A DNA stretch of 10,167 bases from Treponema sp. (lineage in GTDB: Bacteria > Spirochaetota > Spirochaetia > Treponematales > Breznakiellaceae): positions 1 to 10,167 of the forward strand of contig JAISPY010000117.1 of NCBI GenBank assembly GCA_031274565.1. The letters are read 5' to 3'. The notes beneath the pieces are model-generated. The model was not told the DNA's origin. It saw only the letters and a list, made by a program, of their open reading frames with translations, and did no database searches. Numbering within the stretch: position 1 is the stretch's first letter; each line of letters starts with the position of its first letter. A program made the translations under genes and the position numbers. Of this stretch, positions 1 to 5,390 are shown one piece after another.

Positions 1-22
1 AGGAAGGCTTTTTACGATGCAT
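1..22 (-). CDS. start of an unidentified gene, cut by the left window edge
   Basis: Only the first seven codons are visible, reading M-H-R-K-K-P-S, so no function can be given. The case for a real start is a GGGAGG ribosome-binding site at 27-32 placed 4 nt before ATG at 20-22. A second ATG at 23-25 lies directly upstream but sits too close to the Shine-Dalgarno. A sigma-70-like promoter at 143-171 points this way. The basic N-terminus (R-K-K) could be the n-region of a signal peptide or the start of a cytoplasmic protein; seven residues cannot decide. The ATG lies inside the end of a 20-codon ORF (12-74), which suggests translational coupling. It is separate from the liv operon, because a terminator and a new promoter lie between them. 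Confidence 0.4.
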
Positions 23-74
23 CATACCTCCCTTGTATCGGGGGGACCATAAGCAAGGTACCGCTTTTCATCAT
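12..74 (-). CDS. candidate 20-codon leader peptide overlapping the next start
   Basis: A short ORF starts with a double ATG at 69-74 and stops with TAA at 12-14. It has a textbook Shine-Dalgarno, AAGGAG at 81-86, with a 6-nt spacer, better placed than that of the gene it runs into. The peptide begins MMKSGTLL, contains M-V-P-P-I in the middle and ends R-Y-D-A-S. Its last codons overlap the start of the following gene at 22 in another frame, the usual layout for translational coupling or leader control. There is no run of one amino acid as in classical attenuators, but the Pro-Pro pair could slow ribosomes. It could also be a chance ORF, or show that the downstream frame is broken. Confidence 0.35.
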   Translation of the reverse strand: MMKSGTLLMVPPIQGRYDAS

Positions 75-80
75 GCTTGT

Positions 81-86
81 CTCCTT
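81..86 (-). promoter_or_regulatory. ribosome-binding site AAGGAG of the leader ORF
   Basis: AAGGAG on the minus strand lies exactly 6 nt before the ATG at 72-74. Its near-perfect match and spacing are the main reason to take the 20-codon ORF seriously. Confidence 0.45.
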
Positions 87-142
87 AATAGGGATGTCGC
101 TCTTGTGCCGTATTCTAAATAACGTATAAAAATACAAAAATT

Positions 143-171
143 ATGATAATATTCAACCGCTACTCTGTCAA
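143..171 (-). promoter_or_regulatory. sigma-70-type promoter, leftward
   Basis: On the minus strand a perfect TTGACA (-35) at 166-171 is followed after exactly 17 nt by TATCAT (-10, five of six matches) at 143-148. Transcription would begin near 136 and run leftward. This leaves an untranslated leader of about 60 nt before the 20-codon ORF and about 115 nt before the ATG at 22. The region around and below the -10 is strongly AT-rich, unlike the surrounding genes. It lies downstream of the liv terminator, so it defines a new transcription unit. Confidence 0.65.
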
Positions 172-250
172 GAATACCCATGGTCCACCCAGGATAAACG
201 CATAGCAGCACTCATAATTCCTTATTCCTGCCCCGCGGCCTTCATTATAG
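172..250. other. intergenic stretch without recognised content
   Basis: Between the leftward promoter and the liv terminator I see no ORF with a ribosome-binding site, no clear repeat and no RNA gene. An upstream activator site for the promoter at 143-171 could be here, but nothing symmetric stands out. Confidence 0.4.
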
Positions 251-303
251 AAAAAACTGAGCAGGCCGTTCCTGCGGAACGAGCCGGATGTGGTGCGGCC
301 TGC
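251..303 (-). terminator. structured intrinsic terminator of the liv operon
   Basis: Downstream of livF, the minus-strand RNA can form an 8-bp outer stem (GCAGGCCG with CGGCCTGC, 296-303 with 261-268). A perfect 6-bp inner hairpin CGTTCC-tgc-GGAACG at 267-281 (plus-strand reading) shares its last two bases, 267-268, with the outer arm. The stem is followed by four bases and then six T at 251-256. The stem and U-run fit Rho-independent termination. The 4-nt gap before the U-run and the long outer loop make it less than ideal. GCAGG also recurs as CCTGC at 271-275, so alternative folds exist. Confidence 0.55.
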
Positions 304-313
304 GGCCTATACT

Positions 314-340
314 ATAGAAAAGATAGAAAAAATAGAAAAA
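314..340. repeat. three tandem copies of a 9-bp A-rich unit
   Basis: ATAGAAAAG, ATAGAAAAA and ATAGAAAAA follow each other without gaps at 314-322, 323-331 and 332-340. A related TATAGAAAAAA occurs at 246-256. On the minus strand this gives a T-rich tract 10 nt after the livF stop codon. It may help RNA polymerase pause or release, though no hairpin directly precedes it. It may also be a simple slippage repeat. Confidence 0.6.
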
Positions 341-349
341 GTCCCGCCG

Positions 350-1090
350 CTACCCGCCCAGATAGGCCTTCTTCACGTCCGGGTTTGCCGCGAGTTCCGC
401 GGAGGAGCCTGCGGCGATGATCTCCCCGGTTTTAAGCACATAGCCCCGACTTGCAAATTCCAGGGCAACCTTGGCGTTTTGTTCCACCACCAGGATGGTC
501 ATCTGTTTGATGACATTGAGCTGCTTTAAGGCCCGGAACATCTCGTACATGAGCTTAGGGGCAAGCCCCATGGATGGCTCGTCCAGCATGATAAGCGTAC
601 TGCCCGTCATAAGCGCCCGGCCCACCGCCAACATCTGCTGTTCACCGCCGCTTAACAGCTCTCCCCGCTGCTTGCGCCGCTCGTGGAGCCGGGGAAAGAG
701 GCTGTATACCAAGTCCAATATCTCCCCGGTGATGACCGCCCGGTTAATATCCCGGTGGTGGGGATAGGCGGCTATCTGGAGATTTTCCTCCACCGTGAGG
801 TTCCCGAAAATATGTCGGCCTTCAGGGACCAGGACCAGCATCTTGTTCTGGATGAGGATGTGAGGTTCGGTCTTGAGGATGCTTGCGCCCTTATACAGGA
901 TGTCCCCGCTGGAAACCACCGGCGCTTCAGGCCGGGGAAGCCGGGCCAGGCTCAGGAGGGTGGAGGTTTTCCCCGCGCCATTGGCGCCGATGAGGGTCAC
1001 GATTTCCCCGGTATCAACGGTAAAGGAGATACCGTGCAATGCCTCGATATGGCCATACGCAGCCTTCAGGTTCTTCACTTCAAGCAGCAT
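350..1090 (-). CDS. livF: branched-chain amino acid ABC transporter, ATP-binding protein LivF
   Basis: This is the second of two ATPase subunits that hydrolyse ATP on the cytoplasmic side to power branched-chain amino acid import through LivHM. At 246 residues it has the usual LivF length. Walker A GANGAGKT is at residues 35-42, the signature LSGGEQQ at 146-152, and Walker B LIMLDE at 166-171 with the catalytic Glu171. Two family hallmarks separate it from LivG: V-P-E-G-R in the Q-loop region (88-92), and V-E-Q-N where most ABC ATPases have the switch histidine. ATG at 1088-1090 is preceded by CGGAGG with a 4-nt gap to the core. It is the last liv gene, 46 nt after livG, and a hairpin terminator follows. 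A urea-type UrtE is less likely because no urease genes are nearby. Confidence 0.93.
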   Translation of the reverse strand: MLLEVKNLKAAYGHIEALHGISFTVDTGEIVTLIGANGAGKTSTLLSLARLPRPEAPVVSSGDILYKGASILKTEPHILIQNKMLVLVPEGRHIFGNLTVEENLQIAAYPHHRDINRAVITGEILDLVYSLFPRLHERRKQRGELLSGGEQQMLAVGRALMTGSTLIMLDEPSMGLAPKLMYEMFRALKQLNVIKQMTILVVEQNAKVALEFASRGYVLKTGEIIAAGSSAELAANPDVKKAYLGG

Positions 1091-1136
1091 GGTTCCTCCG
1101 GTTTCTCTCTCCCCCTGCCACGATACCGGGATACCC

Positions 1137-1907
1137 TCATATCGCGCCGTCTCCGAGGTAGGCCTTAATCACCTCTGGGTTGGTACGGATCTCTTCCGGG
1201 GTTCCCCAGGCTATTTCTCGGCCAAAATCAATCACCGTAATGCGCTGACACAAGGTCATGATCACCTCCATCTGATGCTCGATCATCCAGATGGTCAGGT
1301 TAAAGGTCTCATGGATCCACTGGATATAATCGATCAGCTCGATGGTGTCCATCGTACTGAGGCCCGCGGCTGGTTCGTCCAGCATGAGTAAACTCGGCTC
1401 CAGGGCCAGGGCGCGGACGATTTCTACCCGGCGCTGGATGCCGTAGGGCAGGTTTTTCGGATATTCCTCCGCTAGATCCGCCAGCTTGAAGACCTCCAGC
1501 AGGTCCTGGGCGGTCCGGGTGATCGCGGCTTCCCGGGTTTTATAGCGTTTGGTATGGAAGAACACGTCCGCTGCGGTGTAGCCCAGGCGATAGTGCTGGG
1601 AGATCCGGATATTATCCAACACGGTCATTTCACTCCAGAGCCGGATGTTCTGAAAGGTTCTGCCGATCTTCATGGCTGCTATCTCGTGGGGCTTTTTGGC
1701 GTTGATCCGCTCCCCCGCTACGATGATATGCCCCTCAGAAGGCACGTAAAATCCGCTCACCAGATTGAAGACCGTGGTCTTGCCTGCACCGTTGGGGCCG
1801 ATTAAACCGGCTATCTCCCCCTGCTGCAGGCTCAGGTTCAGATCCGTCAGGGCTTGGAGACCGCCGAAACGGTGGGTGAGGTTCTTTATTTCCACATGGG
1901 TATTCAT
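1137..1907 (-). CDS. livG: branched-chain amino acid ABC transporter, ATP-binding protein LivG
   Basis: This is the first ATPase of the importer, pairing with LivF under the LivH-LivM channel. It is 256 residues long, typical for LivG. Walker A GPNGAGKT is at 37-44, the Q-loop Gln at 86 in R-T-F-Q-N, Walker B LLMLDE at 173-178 with Glu178, and the switch His at 211 in I-E-H-Q-M. The signature is L-P-Y-G-I-Q-R at 153-159. LivG proteins normally read L-P-Y-G-Q-Q-R, so Ile157 is a small departure at a nucleotide-contact loop. ATG at 1905-1907 overlaps the livM stop by 4 bases (ATGA). Only a weak A-rich Shine-Dalgarno precedes it, so translation is probably coupled to livM. Confidence 0.93.
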   Translation of the reverse strand: MNTHVEIKNLTHRFGGLQALTDLNLSLQQGEIAGLIGPNGAGKTTVFNLVSGFYVPSEGHIIVAGERINAKKPHEIAAMKIGRTFQNIRLWSEMTVLDNIRISQHYRLGYTAADVFFHTKRYKTREAAITRTAQDLLEVFKLADLAEEYPKNLPYGIQRRVEIVRALALEPSLLMLDEPAAGLSTMDTIELIDYIQWIHETFNLTIWMIEHQMEVIMTLCQRITVIDFGREIAWGTPEEIRTNPEVIKAYLGDGAI

Positions 1908-2995
1908 TTCTTTCTTTTTGTTCCTTTTCTTGTAGAGGATGCGCCGCGGGTAAACCCCTTGAGCCGGGGAAACACATCCGAAAGCTCCCGATGCCCCAAG
2001 ATCCCTTCAGGCCGGAATTGCATGAGCAGAATCAGCAAGAGGGGGATGAACACCCACTTGAGGATCTGCAAGGGCCGCAGGAGTTCCAGCAAGAAGGTAA
2101 AAAACACCGCGGAAAGCACCGCCCCTGAGAGGGAACCCATGCCTCCCAGGTAGACCATGACCATGCCTTCGGTGGATTTCATGATGTTAAACGAACTGGG
2201 ATTGATGAAGCCCAGAACATGGGCAAAGAGGCCTCCGGCAATACCCGCAAGACCCGAAGAAACCATGAAGGCCAGGAGCTTTATCCGGTTGGTATCAACG
2301 CTCATGATCTCCGCGGAAATCTCATCGTATCGGATCGCGGCAATGCCCTTGCCTAAGACGGAACCCATAAGGCGCTTGATCGCCCCTACAGAGAGGACCA
2401 CAAAGACCATGATCCACAGGAGCATCCACGGCAGGGGAAGCAGATCCGTCATGGCAAACACCGTGGCCTTCATGCCCATAAGTCCCCGGCTCGCCCCGAG
2501 GATTTCTAGGTTGTTAATGAGGGTCATGATGATGTAATTCGCCGCGATGGTGATGATGGCCAGGTAATCGTCCCGGGTTTTAAACGAAGGAATCGCCACC
2601 AGCAGCCCGGTACAGGCCGCGACGATGCCCCCGATGATGATGATCACCGGAAAGAGGAACAGCGCGGTCTGGGGAGGAAGCAGGGGGGCGCCTAAGAATT
2701 TATTATCCGTGAAGAGGATCAGGGACAGCACCGAGGATATGTATGCCCCCACCGCCATGAAGCCCGCATGTCCGCAGGAAAATTCCCCCATGGAACCATT
2801 GACGATGTTGAGGCTGGCGGCAAAGATGATATTGATGCCGATGGACATGATCACGCTCTGGATGTACTGGTTTATCACCCCCAGTGTAGCGAGGACCCCG
2901 ATGAGGATCATGCCTCCCAGGAGCAGGCCGATGACGCGGACTTGAGGGTTAAACAAACAGTGGCGTTCCCCGGTATTGCTGTGGGGTGTTCCCAT
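1904..2995 (-). CDS. livM: branched-chain amino acid ABC transporter permease LivM
   Basis: This is one of the two inner-membrane channel subunits. It is 363 residues long and strongly hydrophobic, with about eight to ten membrane segments. The LivM hallmark G-S-M-G-E-F-S-C-G-H-A-G-F follows the second segment. A cytoplasmic coupling loop of the EAA type, A-A-I-R-Y-D-E-I-S-A-E, precedes the C-terminal helices, and the Y-L-G-G-M-G-S-L-S-G-A motif comes later. A short polar N-terminus precedes the first helix, and the last 20 residues form a basic tail (K/R-rich, ending K-R-K-K). ATG at 2993-2995 has GGAG 7 nt upstream, overlapping the livH stop. It lies 10 nt after livH and overlaps livG by 4 nt. 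Confidence 0.93.
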   Translation of the reverse strand: MGTPHSNTGERHCLFNPQVRVIGLLLGGMILIGVLATLGVINQYIQSVIMSIGINIIFAASLNIVNGSMGEFSCGHAGFMAVGAYISSVLSLILFTDNKFLGAPLLPPQTALFLFPVIIIIGGIVAACTGLLVAIPSFKTRDDYLAIITIAANYIIMTLINNLEILGASRGLMGMKATVFAMTDLLPLPWMLLWIMVFVVLSVGAIKRLMGSVLGKGIAAIRYDEISAEIMSVDTNRIKLLAFMVSSGLAGIAGGLFAHVLGFINPSSFNIMKSTEGMVMVYLGGMGSLSGAVLSAVFFTFLLELLRPLQILKWVFIPLLLILLMQFRPEGILGHRELSDVFPRLKGFTRGASSTRKGTKRKK

Positions 2996-3005
2996 ACGCG
3001 CGCTC

Positions 3006-3917
3006 CTATATCTTGGTACTCCGGGCTACCCCGAAGAACCCGGTGGGCTTTAAAACCAGAATGATCAATAGTATCACAAAGGAAATTAGGTCCTTAAAAC
3101 TCGAGGGGAAAAAGGCCGCGATGAAGATCTCGATGAAACCCAGGATAAAGCCCCCTAGAAAGGCCCCTTTGATTTCCCCGATGCCCCCCACCACCGCGGC
3201 AATGAAGGCTTTCCATCCGATGATCATCCCCATATAGGGATCCAGTACCGGATAGGAGAGACCAAAGAGGATCCCCGCTACTGCGGCCAAGGCGGATCCC
3301 AGGGCAAAGGTCCAGGTGATGACCTGGTTCACCGGGATGCCCATGAGGGGGATGGCGAATTTATCGTAGGATATGGCCCGCATAGACATGCCAAATACGG
3401 TCTTTTTCACGATCCATTGGAGGATTCCAAACACCACAAAGGCCGCGGCAATCACCATGACCTTGAGGTTGGTGAGCACCACCGGGCCGAACTGCCAGAT
3501 ATGCTTTTCCATCATATCCGGGAAACGGCGGGAACTGGCCCCCAGCACCGCCAGGTTGCCGTTTTCCAGGATGAAGCCCACCATCAAGGCGGTGATCACC
3601 ACATAGAGACGGTTTACCCCTTTGGTCCGCAGGGGCCGATACGCGACCCGTTCTATGGTAATGCCCAGCAACGCGGTACCTCCCATGGTTAAGAGCAGGG
3701 TTATGGCAAACACCAGCCAGCCCCCGATGGCGAAGTACCCCAGCAGTCCCGTGGCAACGAAAAACGCGATATAGCAGGCGGTCATAAAAATGTCGCCGTG
3801 GGCAAAATTGATAAGCCGCAGCACCCCATACACCAGGCAGTATCCCAGGGCAATCATGGAGTAAAAGCTGCCCCATTGGAGGGCGTTGAATATGTTCTGT
3901 AAAACCGTGGTCCCCAT
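3006..3917 (-). CDS. livH: branched-chain amino acid ABC transporter permease LivH
   Basis: This is the second channel subunit, forming a heterodimer with LivM in the inner membrane. At 303 residues it has normal LivH length, with about eight hydrophobic segments. The family motif L-I-N-F-A-H-G-D appears near residue 36, and a coupling loop M-R-A-I-S-Y-D-K-F-A lies in the middle. A Gly-rich stretch, A-V-V-G-G-I-G-E-I-K-G-A-F, precedes the last helices, and the C-terminus K-P-T-G-F-F-G is typical. ATG at 3915-3917 lies 16 nt after the livK stop. Its ribosome-binding site is poor (a G-rich GGGGCGG only), so expression probably depends on readthrough and coupling from livK. Confidence 0.93.
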   Translation of the reverse strand: MGTTVLQNIFNALQWGSFYSMIALGYCLVYGVLRLINFAHGDIFMTACYIAFFVATGLLGYFAIGGWLVFAITLLLTMGGTALLGITIERVAYRPLRTKGVNRLYVVITALMVGFILENGNLAVLGASSRRFPDMMEKHIWQFGPVVLTNLKVMVIAAAFVVFGILQWIVKKTVFGMSMRAISYDKFAIPLMGIPVNQVITWTFALGSALAAVAGILFGLSYPVLDPYMGMIIGWKAFIAAVVGGIGEIKGAFLGGFILGFIEIFIAAFFPSSFKDLISFVILLIILVLKPTGFFGVARSTKI

Positions 3918-3933
3918 AGGATACCGCCCCTAC

Positions 3934-5100
3934 TTACATGCTGGTTACGTATTCAAACTCACCGGCGTCGCTTATCTTGACCACCACCGCTTTCTTCGCG
4001 GGATCCCCGTTTGCGTCAAAGGTCATGTTGCCGGTGATGCCGTTAAAGTCTTTCATCCCCGCGATAGTGTTCTTGATGGCCTCCCGGTCTTTCTGGATAT
4101 CCCCGGTCAGTCCGGCGCTTTGAATCGCCTGGAGGATAATCCGGGCAGAATCATAGGACAGGGCCGCCACATCATCGGGAACATAGCCGTAGGCTTGCTT
4201 ATAGGTATCAATGAAGGTCTTGGTGTTGCCCACCGCGCCCGCCGCAGCATAATGGGTGGTGAAGTAATAACCCTTCACCGAGCCTTTGCTGAGGTTTACC
4301 AGATCCGCGGAACCCCAAGAATCGCTGCCTAACACGGGCTTGTCTCCCCAGCCTAGGTCTTTTGCCTGGGGCACGATGAGGGCCACATGGTTGTAATAGT
4401 CAGGGAGATAGAGCATTTCCGCATCGGAATTGATGATCCGGGTTAATTGCACGGAAAAGTCCTGATCCTTTTGTCCGAAGCTCTCGAAGGCCACCACCGT
4501 ACCCGGCCCATTGGTCTTTTCCCAGTTATCCCTGAATAATTCCGCCAGGGTTTTGGAATAGTCATCCTCCAGGTTGTAGAGGATCGCGGTTTTGCTCAGG
4601 TTGAACTGGGATTTCGCGAACTGAACCGCTGCGGGGGCCTGCACCGGATCCAAAATACAGGCCCGGAACACGTACGGCCGGTCCTTCGTAACCGCAGGGT
4701 TGGTTGCCCAGGGGGACACCATGGGGGTACGGTTTTCGTTGTTCACCTGTCCCGCAGGAATGGCCCGGCCTGAGCCGCAGGGACCCACGACCGCCAGAAC
4801 CTTGTCCTGATCGATCAGTTTGTAGGCCGCTTGGATGGCGGATTCAGCCTTGAGTTCATTATCCACATAAATGAACTCCACCGGGTACTTCTTACCCTTG
4901 ACCTCAAGCCCACCTGCGGCGGTAAGTTCCTGCTTGATGAGTTCCGCCGCGAACTTGGCCCCTTCTCCGACCTTGGGGGAATCCCCGGTCAAGGGGATGT
5001 TAAACCCAATTTTAATCGTCTGCTCCTTAGCAGCCCCTGCCATGACTGAAGACAGGACCGCGAGGGACAAGACCCCCGCGCAGATACTTGATTTTTTCAT
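3934..5100 (-). CDS. livK: branched-chain amino acid periplasmic binding protein LivK/LivJ-type
   Basis: This is the substrate-capturing component of the importer, a type I periplasmic binding protein (Leu/Ile/Val-binding family). The mature part begins K-E-Q-T-I-K-I-G-F-N-I-P-L-T-G. It carries the V-G-P-C-G-S-G turn and the S-P-W-A-T-N-P segment that line the ligand cleft in this family, and ends in a D-A-N-G-D-P-A-K-K-A strand common to it. I start at ATG 5098-5100 (388 residues). GAGGAGG lies 5 nt upstream and the product then begins with a proper signal peptide (M-K-K, hydrophobic core, cleavage near residues 21-24). An in-frame extension to 5223 would put 41 polar residues before the signal peptide and is rejected. 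There is no lipobox cysteine at the cleavage region, so a soluble periplasmic protein is expected. Exact ligand (Leu, Ile, Val or another) cannot be read. Confidence 0.93.
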   Translation of the reverse strand: MKKSSICAGVLSLAVLSSVMAGAAKEQTIKIGFNIPLTGDSPKVGEGAKFAAELIKQELTAAGGLEVKGKKYPVEFIYVDNELKAESAIQAAYKLIDQDKVLAVVGPCGSGRAIPAGQVNNENRTPMVSPWATNPAVTKDRPYVFRACILDPVQAPAAVQFAKSQFNLSKTAILYNLEDDYSKTLAELFRDNWEKTNGPGTVVAFESFGQKDQDFSVQLTRIINSDAEMLYLPDYYNHVALIVPQAKDLGWGDKPVLGSDSWGSADLVNLSKGSVKGYYFTTHYAAAGAVGNTKTFIDTYKQAYGYVPDDVAALSYDSARIILQAIQSAGLTGDIQKDREAIKNTIAGMKDFNGITGNMTFDANGDPAKKAVVVKISDAGEFEYVTSM

Positions 5101-5105
5101 TCGTT

Positions 5106-5112
5106 CCTCCTC
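5106..5112 (-). promoter_or_regulatory. ribosome-binding site that fixes the livK start
   Basis: GAGGAGG ends 5 nt before ATG 5098-5100. It decides in favour of the short form of the binding protein with an N-terminal signal peptide. Confidence 0.85.
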
Positions 5113-5117
5113 GTGTG

Positions 5118-5141
5118 GGGAGAAGCCGTTGCACTTCTCCC
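5118..5141 (-). promoter_or_regulatory. stem-loop in the livK leader next to the ribosome-binding site
   Basis: A perfect 8-bp stem, GGGAGAAG with CTTCTCCC, encloses an 8-nt loop (5126-5133). It ends 5 nt before the GAGGAGG site on the transcript. It could stabilise the message or influence ribosome access. The U-tract needed for termination is absent. Confidence 0.5.
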
Positions 5142-5154
5142 TGCATAGATAAGT

Positions 5155-5170
5155 ACCGCCTTGAGGCGGT
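5155..5170 (-). promoter_or_regulatory. second stem-loop in the livK leader
   Basis: A perfect 6-bp GC-rich stem ACCGCC/GGCGGT has a 4-nt loop. It lies between the palindrome at 5174-5187 and the stem-loop at 5118-5141, so almost the whole predicted leader is structured. Confidence 0.5.
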
Positions 5171-5173
5171 CCG

Positions 5174-5187
5174 CAACACCGGTGTTG
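5174..5187. promoter_or_regulatory. perfect 14-bp palindrome, candidate operator of the liv operon
   Basis: CAACACCGGTGTTG is fully self-complementary with no spacer. It falls directly at and after the predicted transcription start (near 5188). A dimeric repressor bound there would block initiation. As RNA it could only make a 5-bp stem with a CCGG loop, so a DNA-level role is more likely. The cognate regulator is not in this window. Confidence 0.45.
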
Positions 5188-5194
5188 TAGTTTC

Positions 5195-5223
5195 ACCATA
5201 TCGGGAACGGATAAAACAATCAA
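5195..5223 (-). promoter_or_regulatory. candidate liv operon promoter
   Basis: On the minus strand TTGATT (-35) at 5218-5223 and TATGGT (-10) at 5195-5200 are separated by 17 nt, each matching the consensus at four of six positions. A-tracts (eight A at 5246-5253 and six A at 5259-5264, minus strand) lie upstream and could act as an UP element or bend. The start would be near 5188, giving a leader of about 88 nt. Other pairings in this AT-rich region, such as TTGAAA at 5238-5243, lack a good -10. Confidence 0.4.
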
Positions 5224-5294
5224 GTATGTTTATGCAATTTCAACGTTTTTTTTCTAGCTTTTTTGAGTTTGACGTATAATTATGCGGTATGCTG

Positions 5295-5318
5295 GTGCAG
5301 GCCGCGCCGTACCTGCAC
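5295..5318. other. stem-loop downstream of the barrel-protein gene
   Basis: A perfect 7-bp inverted repeat, GTGCAGG and CCTGCAC, encloses 10 nt. It follows the outer-membrane protein gene on the minus strand and may mark its transcript end. No T-run follows on either strand, so it is not a canonical intrinsic terminator. Confidence 0.35.
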
Positions 5319-5342
5319 GGCTTATTCTCCCCCTGAGCGTAT

Positions 5343-5382
5343 GGTCCCGGTAGGTTTTCCTCTTCGCCCCGTACCGGGTACC
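5343..5382. other. bulged stem-loop just after the barrel-protein stop
   Basis: GGTCCCGGTA (5343-5352) pairs with TACCGGG-t-ACC (5372-5382) over 10 bp with one bulged base and a 19-nt loop. It starts 9 nt past the stop codon of the barrel gene. It may protect the 3' end of that mRNA. There is no T-run, so termination is uncertain. Confidence 0.35.
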
Positions 5383-5390
5383 GCTAAGCC

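Noticed and set aside
683..1391. Two overlapping plus-strand frames of 161 and 172 codons
   Set aside because: Both are antisense shadows of livF and livG, with no family features or ribosome-binding site.
350..5100. A urea (Urt) transporter instead of a branched-chain amino acid one
   Set aside because: The families are related, but gene order, subunit lengths and the absence of urease or nitrogen-control genes favour Liv. A different small amide or amino acid ligand is not excluded.
5101..5223. An N-terminal extension of the binding protein
   Set aside because: It would bury the signal peptide behind 41 polar residues and run through the leader stem-loops. The GAGGAGG site supports the start at 5100.
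5295..5318. An intrinsic terminator for the barrel gene
   Set aside because: The stem is good but no T-run follows on the minus or plus strand, so it is listed only as a stem-loop.
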